Of a stretch of DNA of 64,000 nt, positions 25,874-33,208 are shown piece by piece. Position 1 is the first letter of the stretch. Every line of letters starts with the position of its first letter. Origin of the DNA: Mucilaginibacter yixingensis (lineage in GTDB: Bacteria; Bacteroidota; Bacteroidia; Sphingobacteriales; Sphingobacteriaceae). Location: the NCBI RefSeq assembly GCF_041080815.1, contig NZ_CP160205.1, positions 1,550,001-1,614,000 on the forward strand. The letters are read 5' to 3'. The position numbers and the translations under genes are program-made. Below the pieces are notes generated by a model. It was not told where the DNA came from. It did no database searches and was given only the letters and a program-made list of their open reading frames with translations.

Positions 25874-26923
25874 TTATAATTCGCCAAAGGCCGATAGCTG
25901 CTGAAACTCGCTTACGTCTGTTACATGATCCCAGGCATAGCGGATAAACATTTTGCCTACCTGGTACTCGTTAAACTCGTCAACCTTCTCGCCCAAAGCC
26001 ATCTTTACTAATGCCACAGGCTGGTTTTGCCCGGCAGCGGCCGTCAGATAAATCCAGGCCGGGAAACGCGGGTTAACTTCCATTATGTAAGGTTTGCCGT
26101 CAGGATCGCGCATGATTTCCAGCTCGAAAGCGCCGCGCCATTTGGTAGCCTTTACAAAGTTGCGGGCCAGCTGCAGCAGGTCATCGTCCTCAATAGTAAT
26201 ACCGGCCCAGGCTTTGCCTTTATCGGTAATATATAATTTACGCATGGGCACAATACTGATCGCCTTTTCGCCGTCACTCAATACCGCTATATTAATTTCG
26301 GTGCCTTTGATGAATTTCTGACAGATAACAGGCAGTCCCCATTTGGCACTCAGTTGATAAAAGTATTTGCGCGCCTGCTCTTCCGATTGAGCTATAAAGG
26401 CCTCATAATATTTGCCCTTGACTACCAGGGGATAATCCAGATCCTCGGCAGCCTTTTTCAGGTCATCAACACGGGTTATAATCTTATCTTCTGGCACAAA
26501 CAGGTGATGTTTTTTGCCAAGTTTGCTCAGGTTAATTTTATCGCGGGCATCCAGTTGCTCACCCGATGGGAGGAACGTATGCATCCCCATAATGCGTAGC
26601 TGCGCGCTCACTTTAATGAAGTTATACAGCTCGGCATCAAAGTTGGGAATCACCACGTCAATATGTTCCTGCCCGTGGATGTATTGCAGCCGCTCCACCA
26701 ATGCCTCCGCGCCGGCAGACGGGTAGGGTATCTGGTAGGTTTTATCAACAAGGTCATGCAGGTAAACGCCCGGCTCCAGCGATTCATACGACAGGCCAAT
26801 GATCCTGATGTTTTTGCCCAGTCCCTCACGCAGCGCGCGAATCACCGCTACGCCCGGGCCGGGATTATCCACCGCGTTCAAGGCCGTTACGGCAATAACC
26901 AATTTTTTGTTGTGAGTAGTCAA
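25874..26923 (-). CDS. ATP-grasp ligase (carbamoyl-phosphate-synthase-like fold)
   Basis: This 349-residue ATP-grasp protein has a preATP-grasp Rossmann half (about 8-115, VIAVTALNAVDNPGPGVAVIRAL), the ATP-binding lid (YPLVVKGKYYEAFIA, with the ATP lysine) and the metal-binding end ELEIMRDPDGKPYIMEVNPRFPAW, which holds the Glu and Asn magnesium ligands. Such enzymes join a carboxylate to an amine or thiol through an acyl phosphate. Substrates are not evident. The coding sequence begins two bases after the pqqD stop, so it is surely co-translated with PqqD, and a peptide or aminoacyl substrate handed over by PqqD is an attractive idea (inference). Confidence 0.88.
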   Translation of the reverse strand: MTTHNKKLVIAVTALNAVDNPGPGVAVIRALREGLGKNIRIIGLSYESLEPGVYLHDLVDKTYQIPYPSAGAEALVERLQYIHGQEHIDVVIPNFDAELYNFIKVSAQLRIMGMHTFLPSGEQLDARDKINLSKLGKKHHLFVPEDKIITRVDDLKKAAEDLDYPLVVKGKYYEAFIAQSEEQARKYFYQLSAKWGLPVICQKFIKGTEINIAVLSDGEKAISIVPMRKLYITDKGKAWAGITIEDDDLLQLARNFVKATKWRGAFELEIMRDPDGKPYIMEVNPRFPAWIYLTAAAGQNQPVALVKMALGEKVDEFNEYQVGKMFIRYAWDHVTDVSEFQQLSAFGEL

Positions 26924-26925
26924 GG

Positions 26926-27168
26926 TTATAGGTCTATTAAGTTAGCATCGCGCAGCTGCATTACCCAATCTTCCCAATCGCGCTCTAATTGGGCGCGGTC
27001 AACATCGTAGCGGCCCAGTATCTCAGTTTTAATATCCTCGGCAGATTGGCCGGCCTTCATCAGCGCCAGTATCTCGGCAGCTATCGGGTTGCTGCTAAAC
27101 GAGTCGCCGGTAGAAGGATTAAAAATAAAGCCGTTCTCGCTGGTGGCAATGTTCTTTTTAAGTTTCAT
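26926..27168 (-). CDS. PqqD-like peptide-chaperone protein
   Basis: This 80-residue protein has the PqqD winged-helix pattern: short N-terminal strands (ATSENGFIFNPSTGDSFSSN), then IAAEILALMKAGQSAEDIKTEI, then the closing helix WEDWVMQLRDANLIDL. PqqD/RRE domains bind leader peptides of ribosomally made, post-translationally modified peptides and deliver them to tailoring enzymes. It is the first gene of the operon. A -7-like box (CATATTTG on the minus strand, 27204-27211) lies about 35 bases upstream. No radical-SAM gene, the usual partner of PqqD, is nearby; the ATP-grasp ligase takes its place. Confidence 0.82.
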   Translation of the reverse strand: MKLKKNIATSENGFIFNPSTGDSFSSNPIAAEILALMKAGQSAEDIKTEILGRYDVDRAQLERDWEDWVMQLRDANLIDL

Positions 27169-27231
27169 TATCAGGTTTAATCGGGTTGAGCGCGTTTTGT
27201 TTGCAAATATGCGGCTTGTTTAAATCAATAC

Positions 27232-27336
27232 ATGAAAATACCGCTTAAGCGTAGCAAAAGCGGTTGGTGTATCGACGAGGAGCGCAAATGTGTCGACAAA
27301 AAATGTGCGTCAATATACAATAAAACCATTAGTTAA
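27232..27336 (+). CDS. Possible 34-residue cysteine-containing ORF
   Basis: An ATG-to-TAA ORF lies divergently just upstream of pqqD. The peptide is basic with three cysteines (WCIDEERKC then DKKCAS). It would be an odd partner since it runs opposite to the pqqD operon and overlaps its probable promoter, so it may be a chance ORF. I list it because PqqD-type systems act on small peptides and such genes are often missed. No RBS or promoter is clear. Confidence 0.15.
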   Translation: MKIPLKRSKSGWCIDEERKCVDKKCASIYNKTIS

Positions 27337-27366
27337 TAAGTTGTCGGGCTAGTGATGTGCGGAGGT

Positions 27367-27468
27367 TTACAAAGCCTTCGGTCCGCCAAATGCTTCAGAT
27401 AATATATACCATACAAAACAGCACATCAAAGCAACGAGTGCCAGGCAGGAGAAGAAGATTTTTTTCAT
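27367..27468 (-). CDS. Possible 33-residue hydrophobic peptide upstream of pqqD
   Basis: A complete ATG-to-TAA ORF lies on the same strand as the pqqD operon, 198 bases upstream of it and 38 bases after the receiver-domain gene. It has a lysine-led hydrophobic segment (MKKIFFSCLALVALMCCFVW) and a short tail ending EAFGGPKAL. It could be a small membrane peptide or lipoprotein, or a precursor for the PqqD/ATP-grasp system. Together with the opposite-strand ORF it accounts for most of the 338-base gap 27169-27506. The evidence is position and composition only. Confidence 0.4.
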   Translation of the reverse strand: MKKIFFSCLALVALMCCFVWYILSEAFGGPKAL

Positions 27469-27506
27469 GGGGTAAAGCTGAAATGTAAATACAGAACTAA
27501 TAACAA

Positions 27507-27878
27507 TTACGAAGCAATCAGGTAATTAATCTGTTCTGCCAGCTTATTCGTATCGGTTGGCGACATTAGTAATACATCGCAATAGCCGTTAATGTTTGAT
27601 TGAATGTGTTGGTGACCGGCAATTACCACCAACGGAACATTTTTTAGCTGATCATCTGCTTTAAGAACCCTGCACAACTCAGCACCGTCGGCCTCGGCCG
27701 AGAGAAAATCCAGAATAATCAGATCAGGTTGGCAGGCATGGGCAGCTAGTTGCAGATGCAGGCTATTGCTTACAATGTGCATATCGGTGTAGCCGTAAAA
27801 CATAATATCGTGCACCATGCCCATCATCGCGTTGTCTTTATCTAAAACAAGGATGTGTTTGTTGTTGATCGCTGTCAT
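27507..27878 (-). CDS. Single-domain receiver protein with degenerate active site
   Basis: This 123-residue stand-alone receiver domain has the acidic residues Asp13 and Asp15 (LVLDKDNAM) and the phospho-acceptor Asp57 (LIILDFLSAEADG). The other two conserved positions look changed: the switch Thr/Ser is Ala87 (VVIAGH) and the invariant Lys before Pro is replaced (LLMSPTD, about residue 106). Lys loss usually weakens phosphorylation or switching, so it may act as an unphosphorylated docking protein or phosphate sink. It has no output domain and no adjacent kinase; the LytS/LytTR pair begins 218 bases away behind a palindromic repeat. Confidence 0.85.
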   Translation of the reverse strand: MTAINNKHILVLDKDNAMMGMVHDIMFYGYTDMHIVSNSLHLQLAAHACQPDLIILDFLSAEADGAELCRVLKADDQLKNVPLVVIAGHQHIQSNINGYCDVLLMSPTDTNKLAEQINYLIAS

Positions 27879-27969
27879 AAATTGCGCTGAGATTTAGCTG
27901 AGGGAATTTGCGCAAAACCCCATCGTCAGGCAATAGGGTAACGGTGAATGAGGGGATTGTGTCGATTAA

Positions 27970-28085
27970 CTTCGGATTTCGAATGTTCGATTTCGGATTT
28001 ATTTATCAAACGGTCGATTGTAGGATTGTCAAAGTAATTCAAGCGTATGTTCTAGGATGTAAATTTGAAATTGAACATCCGAAAC
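27970..28085. repeat. Imperfect inverted repeat (TTCGATTTCGGATTT family, degenerate copy)
   Basis: Left part TTCGGATTTCGAATGTTCGA (from 27971) and right part GAAATTGAACATCCGAAA (about 28066-28083) are imperfect complements with substitutions. A cleaner copy of the same family lies at 63401-63462. It abuts the 3' end of the LytTR gene and may terminate it. An apparent plus-strand ORF through this gap is a by-product of the repeat. Confidence 0.6.
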
Positions 28086-28096
28086 CCCAAATCAAA

Positions 28097-28798
28097 TTAT
28101 TTTTTCCACTCCTTGACAAAGCTGCTATAGCTGTCGCTGATAGGTAGTTCGGCGCCGCCGATCTGCACCTTTCGGTTCTGGATGGATTTGATTTTGTTTA
28201 CAGCCACCACATAGCTGCGGTGGATGCGCTGAAAGCGATTTGCCGGGAGTTTTTCTAATGCCTTTTTCAAAGGCATTAGTGTAAGTATAGGTTTGGGACT
28301 GGTGTTGGTATGAATCTTAACGTAATCTTCCATACTTTCCAGGTATTCAATCTCATTCAGGTTTATTTTTACCATGCGGTACTCTGAATACACATACAGG
28401 CTATCTTGTTGAGGCTGATTTGCCGATGCGTTTTTATACTGATGAAACTCCACCGCTTTTTCTACCGCTTTGCCAAAACGGGCCGCGTCGATAGGTTTTA
28501 GCAAATAATCCAATGCCTCTAGTTCAAAACCTTCAAAAGCAAAATTTTTATAGGCCGTGGTGAAGATGATGATGGGCTTCTGGTCCAGTGATCGTACCAG
28601 GTCTATTCCAGAAATGTCGGGCATGTTGATATCCACAAACAAAATATCCACCATGTTAAGTTTCAAAAACTCAGCGCCAGATACGGCATCCTCAAACGTG
28701 CGCACCAGTTGCAGTTGTGGGTACATGCCGATGTATTTCTTCATCAGTTCGAGCGCAAGTGGCTCGTCGTCAATGGCAATGCAGCGTAGTGGCGTCAT
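28097..28798 (-). CDS. LytTR-family response regulator
   Basis: This 233-residue regulator has a complete receiver domain: Asp10/Asp11 in CIAIDDEP, phospho-acceptor Asp56 in ILFVDINMP, Thr80/81 in IFTTAY and Lys101 in YLLKPID. The C-terminal LytTR DNA-binding domain (about 130-233) carries EYLESMEDYVKIHT, MPLKKALEKLPANRFQRIHRSYVVAV and the terminal ELPISDSYSSF. It is 10 bases downstream of its partner LytS-type kinase. Such pairs in Bacteroidota control envelope or adhesion genes; the regulon cannot be told from here. Confidence 0.93.
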   Translation of the reverse strand: MTPLRCIAIDDEPLALELMKKYIGMYPQLQLVRTFEDAVSGAEFLKLNMVDILFVDINMPDISGIDLVRSLDQKPIIIFTTAYKNFAFEGFELEALDYLLKPIDAARFGKAVEKAVEFHQYKNASANQPQQDSLYVYSEYRMVKINLNEIEYLESMEDYVKIHTNTSPKPILTLMPLKKALEKLPANRFQRIHRSYVVAVNKIKSIQNRKVQIGGAELPISDSYSSFVKEWKK

Positions 28799-28808
28799 GG
28801 GTGTGATA

Positions 28809-29999
28809 TTAGCTATGCAGTGTTAGTTTAACGCGAAATGTTTGACCGTCGTTATCAATGTTAAGCAAATGTTTGCTGGGATAGATAAATTCCAGTCGCT
28901 GGCGGGTGTTGGCAATGCCAACGCCGGTGCGCTCGGTAGATGCTGTTTTAAAAATTCGGTTCTCGCAAAAAAAGGTGATGGTATCGGCCTCGGCAATCAG
29001 TTCCATGTTTAAAACGCTTTCTTCCTGTTTGCTGATGCCGTATTTAAACATGTTCTCTACAAAGGGAATGAGTATGAGTGGAGCAATTTTGTGTTTCAAT
29101 ACGTTACCTTTTACCGCAAAATTTACCTGTGTTTTTTTGCCCAGACGCAGGCGCTGCAGGTCAATATAATCGTTCAGGCAGTTCAGTTCGTTTTGCAGCC
29201 ATACAAAATCCTCGCTCACCTCGTCGGTTACGTATCGCATAATGTTGGAGAGTTTCATGATACTCTCTGAAGTATGCGCTGACCCGGTAACCGATAGGGT
29301 GTAGATGTTATTGAGCGTATTAAACAAAAAATGCGGATTGATCTGCGCTTTGAGGAACGATAGCTCGGCATTGGCTTTTTCAGCCTCGGCCTTAACCACT
29401 TTTTGCTCGGTAGTTTGCCACTGCTGGGTGGTGCCAATGGCAATACTCAACGCTGTGAGCAGGGCAAATATCACCAGGCTGATGGTGTCAATATTGCGCG
29501 AATGCTCCAGCAGCGGACTAATTCCCGAGCCTGTTTTAACGTAGGGGTCCTGCATGCGTAAATCCTGGTGAGGAAGTGGGCCGAACAACCTACCGTTATT
29601 CAGCATGCTATCTGTAGCCGGCCCCACAGGTTTTAATGCCGATTGTTGCGCCGCCGCTATAGCCTGCAGCTCTGATTGCACGCGCGGATTATGTGCCAGC
29701 AGTTTATCAAACGGTTGCAGAAAGTAAACCAGTCCCAGCAAGAAAAGAATAATGACTGAGTAATGGATGTACTTCTTTTTTAGCAGAAACTCTGGAATAA
29801 GATATCCCAGGTTAAAGTAAAATAATACCATATAGGTAAGGCAGAACAGCCAATAGAACGACGAGCCCAGCAAAACCCAGGTTCCGCCGGTTTTAAATCC
29901 GTTGTTGAGGAAAAGCACCGGAAAAATCAGGAACAGCAGCCAGCCGGCGGCATGTATCACATAAGAAGTAGCCCTGAAACGATGCATAAAACAAAACAA
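28809..29999 (-). CDS. LytS-type sensor histidine kinase (His_kinase PF06580 class)
   Basis: This 396-residue membrane kinase has N-terminal helices (about 17-32, 43-66, 78-95) and another near 172-190, with a polar loop of about 75 residues between. The kinase core has the class motif AQINPHFLFNTLNNI (His223) and the ATPase block LILIPFVENMFKYGI, GVGIANTRQRL. It pairs with the LytTR regulator just downstream. The start may be Met5 rather than the first ATG. A 196-base divergent gap separates it from the DinB gene. Confidence 0.92.
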   Translation of the reverse strand: MFCFMHRFRATSYVIHAAGWLLFLIFPVLFLNNGFKTGGTWVLLGSSFYWLFCLTYMVLFYFNLGYLIPEFLLKKKYIHYSVIILFLLGLVYFLQPFDKLLAHNPRVQSELQAIAAAQQSALKPVGPATDSMLNNGRLFGPLPHQDLRMQDPYVKTGSGISPLLEHSRNIDTISLVIFALLTALSIAIGTTQQWQTTEQKVVKAEAEKANAELSFLKAQINPHFLFNTLNNIYTLSVTGSAHTSESIMKLSNIMRYVTDEVSEDFVWLQNELNCLNDYIDLQRLRLGKKTQVNFAVKGNVLKHKIAPLILIPFVENMFKYGISKQEESVLNMELIAEADTITFFCENRIFKTASTERTGVGIANTRQRLEFIYPSKHLLNIDNDGQTFRVKLTLHS

Positions 30000-30195
30000 C
30001 GGTTTATAGATACATATATAGCAAAATGTATCGGCAATTGGGCAAAATGTGCGGATGAGTGGTTGTGACGATGGTTAATTTGTGATTAAAGATTGGGCTG
30101 GATGGTGTAGTTTAATCATCTCAATCTCAAAATTGTGTCACCGCGTATCATATTAATATCAGCCTTCTATCTTAGCTCTCAATCAATTCAATCTT

Positions 30196-30675
30196 ATGGA
30201 ACAGCAACAATTGTTTATTACCATGGTGCTCAACACCTGGAACCTGCACATCAGTCGCACCGAAAAGTTTTTCTTTGATCAGCCTGATGAGATCCTTTTA
30301 AAACCTATTGCTCCGGGCAAAAACCGGCCTGTTTATTTGTTGGGTCATTTAGTGGCCGTTCATGATATGATGGCCGAAATTATGGGCATAGGCGGGCGGA
30401 AATATCAGCACCTGGATAATGATTTTATTAAAAATCCTGATGGCAGCGCGGTAGATCAATATTCGTTAGATATATTAAAACAAAACTGGAAAGAAGTGCA
30501 CCAAAAGCTGGCAGAGCTTTTCGGTACCCTTCAGCCTGAAGACTGGTTTAAACGCCACAACTCGGTAAGCGAAGAAGATTTTGCTAAAGATCCAACCCGT
30601 AATCGCCTTAACCTGGTAATAAACCGCACCACGCACGTGGCTTATCACCTGGGGCAGCTAAAACTGGTTGGCTAA
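30196..30675 (+). CDS. DinB-like four-helix metal-dependent protein
   Basis: This 159-residue protein has the DinB/YfiT bundle pattern: WNLHISRTEKFFF, LLGHLVAVHDMMAEI and NRTTHVAYHLGQLKL, which carry the His residues expected to bind the metal (one in the GHLVAVHD helix, two in THVAYH). Family members act as thiol-dependent S-transferases or have unknown function. A TATCTTAG sequence at about 30171 may be its -7 box. It probably shares a transcript with the small acidic gene 48 bases downstream. Confidence 0.82.
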   Translation: MEQQQLFITMVLNTWNLHISRTEKFFFDQPDEILLKPIAPGKNRPVYLLGHLVAVHDMMAEIMGIGGRKYQHLDNDFIKNPDGSAVDQYSLDILKQNWKEVHQKLAELFGTLQPEDWFKRHNSVSEEDFAKDPTRNRLNLVINRTTHVAYHLGQLKLVG

Positions 30676-30723
30676 ACGCAAACAAGCTGCATTTGAAGAT
30701 GTTGTACATTAAAACTTAAAACC

Positions 30724-30936
30724 ATGATAACACCCGATGATGATTTATTGCCAGATGACAACCTGCCATCAGAAGCAGACGATCAGCAGAGCCAGAAGGA
30801 TGTACACTCTGATGGGTTTGATGATTTCCCTCCCGGAACAGGTAATGATACCGAAGCCGACCGGGATCGTTTAAGACAAGCGTACAACTCGGCCGAATCG
30901 GCTTTTACGCTAAGGGATGAGGACGATGATGAATAA
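30724..30936 (+). CDS. Small acidic hypothetical protein, 70 residues
   Basis: The peptide is very rich in Asp, Glu and Gln (it begins MITPDDDLLPDDNLP and ends LRDEDDDE). It has no signal peptide or helix for membrane insertion and is probably disordered. No family was recognised. It lies 48 bases after the DinB gene, in the same direction, and its stop codon overlaps a perfect palindromic terminator, which supports it as the final gene of that unit. Confidence 0.6.
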   Translation: MITPDDDLLPDDNLPSEADDQQSQKDVHSDGFDDFPPGTGNDTEADRDRLRQAYNSAESAFTLRDEDDDE

Positions 30937-30968
30937 AGAAAGCCGCTCCAATTGGAGCGGCTTTCTTT
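30935..30968. terminator. Perfect 34-base palindrome terminator
   Basis: The sequence AAAGAAAGCCGCTCC and its complement form a 17-bp stem with no spacer, ending in TTTCTTT. It begins at the last base pair of the acidic gene's stop codon. Being symmetric, it should act on both strands and also shields the convergent PL10 gene. Confidence 0.85.
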
Positions 30969-30978
30969 GTTTTGTTTT

Positions 30979-31007
30979 GTCATTGCGAGGAACGAGGGCA
31001 ATGGACA
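30979..31007. repeat. TCATTGCGAGG-family repeat, short degenerate copy
   Basis: TGTCATTGCGAGGAACGAGG followed by GCAATGGACA is a one-hairpin, slightly mutated form of the palindromic family found complete at 47548 and 52706 and as a terminator at 41591. It lies between the acidic gene and the PL10 gene. Confidence 0.7.
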
Positions 31008-31031
31008 AATAGTATAAATATCAAATTTAGT

Positions 31032-32204
31032 TTAATTCAATACATTTTTCTCAGGTGCCCATTGCTTTTGCCATTGTGGGTAGGTATCTAACACTTTCTG
31101 CGGATTGTAGGTGTACCAGCCGTAGCCATCGCGGCGCTCGCGGGCAACTTCTGCAAGCGAGTAAACCACTTTGCTATCGCGATTACAGAACAGCGGTTTA
31201 TGGGTGCCCAATTCGTAGTAGCGGGTCCAGATAGGCGGAGCGGTGGGATCTTCAACCACCACACGGTCTGATTTTGAAACACGGAAAGGCGTTTGCATTA
31301 CCGGAGCTGGAATTACTTTAACCCTAGTATTCAGTATTTTAGACTGGTTAAACCAAACCACAGCGCTTTGGATAGCGTTGATAGTACGTGCATCCGGGTG
31401 ATCGATACGCATCAGGAACAGTACCAGATCTGCGCTCTCGCCATTACAAATGCTGGGTGGTTCAAACGCGCGGGCCCAGGCCGGTGCCAGGGTTACTTCG
31501 TCATGCTGCTGGCACCAAACGGTTAGCTGGCCATTATCTCTGATTTGCGTTTTAAAGATACAGTCCATGCCTTTGTTATAAGTGGCGGTCAGTTTTTTGC
31601 GGAGCTTCTCGTCAACAAAATCATATTTAGGCTTTTTGTCAACGATGTCTTTCAGTAACGTCATGATACCTTCATAGTTACCGTCGTTATAGGTGATATG
31701 ACGGCTATAGTTATCCTCCAGCGGATAATATTGCGGGAAGCCACCATTGGCATATTGCGAGGCAATGATAAACTCCAGGCCTTTTACCGCTGCATCTTTG
31801 TATTTGGCTTGCTTGGTTACATCATAAATGCCTGCCAGGGCAGTAATCTGCGTGTAGGTGCTACCATTATCATACGTGGTGTTCAGTACATGTTTGCCGG
31901 CAGCTACGCTGTCTTTCTGATCTGGGGTAAGAATGGCAAAGATGTCATAGTTTTTTGGCCAACCGCCGTTATCTTTTTGAAAAAGCAGGATGTTGTCGCC
32001 AATGTCAGTCAGGGCGGTAGCGGGGTACTTTGGTCTGCCAGGACGGGCGTTAATCATGTTGCCTTTATCGGCAATGCCATACCAGTGGCCGGCGTTATCG
32101 GCAAAAGGTCTGGGGTCTACGCTGGGGTGCTGGGCATCCTGTGCGTACAGGCACGCGGGCAGCAATAATGCCACCGTAAGCGTTTTAAATAGCTGAAATT
32201 TCAT
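31032..32204 (-). CDS. Pectate lyase, polysaccharide lyase family 10
   Basis: This 390-residue enzyme has a signal peptide (MKFQLFKTLTVALLLPAC, cleaved near LYAQ). PL10 features: ILLFQKDNGGWPKNYD, TTYDNGSTYTQITALAGIY, GGFPQYYPL, WCQQHDEVTLAPAWARAFE and, near residue 328, the catalytic-type arginine in PIWTRYYELGT followed by CNRD. The reaction is beta-elimination of de-esterified homogalacturonan, calcium-dependent, giving 4,5-unsaturated products. The ATG at 32204 is chosen because the 18 residues above it would block the signal peptide. It is a single gene, 18 kb from the pectin locus, yet supplies the unsaturated ends that GH105 acts on. Confidence 0.93.
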   Translation of the reverse strand: MKFQLFKTLTVALLLPACLYAQDAQHPSVDPRPFADNAGHWYGIADKGNMINARPGRPKYPATALTDIGDNILLFQKDNGGWPKNYDIFAILTPDQKDSVAAGKHVLNTTYDNGSTYTQITALAGIYDVTKQAKYKDAAVKGLEFIIASQYANGGFPQYYPLEDNYSRHITYNDGNYEGIMTLLKDIVDKKPKYDFVDEKLRKKLTATYNKGMDCIFKTQIRDNGQLTVWCQQHDEVTLAPAWARAFEPPSICNGESADLVLFLMRIDHPDARTINAIQSAVVWFNQSKILNTRVKVIPAPVMQTPFRVSKSDRVVVEDPTAPPIWTRYYELGTHKPLFCNRDSKVVYSLAEVARERRDGYGWYTYNPQKVLDTYPQWQKQWAPEKNVLN

Positions 32205-32255
32205 TTTGGGTTTGCGTTGGTACGCCAAGGTAATAGAAATTTCTGCAATCGGTTG

Positions 32256-32263
32256 CAAAAATA
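32256..32263 (-). promoter_or_regulatory. -7 box of the PL10 gene
   Basis: On the minus strand this reads TATTTTTG, an exact match to TAnnTTTG, about 50 bases upstream of the ATG. No convincing -33 TTTG is seen at the usual distance. Confidence 0.5.
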
Positions 32264-32423
32264 AAGTAACGTTTTAATTACGGGCAGTGTTTGGGTAAAG
32301 ATGTACTGATAGGAGCAATATTGTGGGCGTAAACAACACAAAACAGCACAGTGGATCTAAACACTATCCGTTATCAACTATTGACCCGGGAAATAGACTT
32401 TAAATTTGCCTGTAAAACGTCAA

Positions 32424-33068
32424 TTATTGCTCAGAACGGCCGCGTGGATGAGATGACCTATTGGCACTGTATTCAGAACGATTACCATATTCAGAGCGGT
32501 TGTTGTTATACTCAGAGCGGTTGTTGTTATACTCAGAACGGTTACCATACTCAGAGCGGTTACTGTTGCCGCCACCGTAGTTCGAGCGATTGTTATTGCC
32601 GTAGTTGTTACGGTTGTTACCGTAATTGTTTTGACGCATTGGTGGTTTCACATACTCGCGCAGGCCAACCTTGTAGGCAAGGCCCATCAGGTGCATCAGG
32701 GCATCGTTAATATCATCCGGATGATAAATACGAAAGTGGTGCACAAACGTGCGGTTAGGCATGTTCTCTATTTTGTAAACAACAGACTCGTTAGGATTTG
32801 GCGTATCCAGTACCAGGTGCCCGTCTAAAAAATCATCACCTAATTTATTAATGGCGGCAAAACGTGTTTTTACCGTAAGTGTTACCCGGCTTTTTTGTGG
32901 TTGTAACTCATAAGGGCCAATTTCAAAAAGGCGCTCCAGGAAAGCATAGAAAAGTTGAACAGCTTGCGGTGACTTGCCCTGTACAAAATCCTCGATACCA
33001 AAATCGGCACATTGGTGCGGTTGGTTTCGATTATAAAACTTCTGATCACAGTTGGGGCAAATCCACAT
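32424..33068 (-). CDS. DUF5655-type protein with zinc-knuckle and NRSEY repeat tail
   Basis: This 214-residue protein opens with MWICPNCDQKFYNRNQPHQC, a probable zinc site (Cys4, Cys7, His18, Cys20). Residues about 30-140 match the DUF5655 pattern (TRFAAINKLGDDFLDGHLVL, YHPDDINDALMHLMGLAYKV). The last 70 residues are low-complexity Asn/Arg/Ser/Tyr/Gly with NRSEY five times. The start is the ATG at 33068: an upstream extension of 65 codons shows no sensible protein. The tail may bind RNA or drive condensate-like assembly (inference) and is encoded by tandem DNA repeats prone to length change. DUF5655 is linked to predicted nucleic-acid functions, none proven. Confidence 0.8.
   Translation of the reverse strand: MWICPNCDQKFYNRNQPHQCADFGIEDFVQGKSPQAVQLFYAFLERLFEIGPYELQPQKSRVTLTVKTRFAAINKLGDDFLDGHLVLDTPNPNESVVYKIENMPNRTFVHHFRIYHPDDINDALMHLMGLAYKVGLREYVKPPMRQNNYGNNRNNYGNNNRSNYGGGNSNRSEYGNRSEYNNNRSEYNNNRSEYGNRSEYSANRSSHPRGRSEQ
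32471..32569. repeat. Tandem 18/21-base coding repeats
   Basis: Units of the form TACTCAGAGCGGTTGTTGTT and a shorter 18-base form with TTACCAT recur about five times. They encode the NRSEY(NN/G) repeats in the tail of the DUF5655 protein on the minus strand. All lengths are multiples of three, so gain or loss keeps frame. Not a CRISPR: there are no unique spacers. Confidence 0.8.
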
Positions 33069-33208
33069 TTTCGGAGGTTGTTTTAAAAGGCGTTGCAAGA
33101 TAGTGATTGTGACGCAATTATTTATTCCTTGCGTGTTTAAAATTATCGTTTGGGTCAATAACGTTGCATTTGGCGTATTTATTACGTCAAAAACACAGAT
33201 ATTGTAAT

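Noticed and set aside
27908..28147. Plus-strand 79-codon ORF
   Set aside because: It spans the degenerate TTCGGATTT palindrome and overlaps the LytTR gene end; composition follows the repeat and no domain is visible.
31698..32168. 156-codon plus-strand ORF inside the PL10 gene
   Set aside because: Antisense shadow; the PL10 protein has signal peptide and catalytic motifs.
32471..32569. Possible CRISPR-like short repeats
   Set aside because: Repeats are contiguous 18/21-base units without spacers and in-frame within a protein gene.
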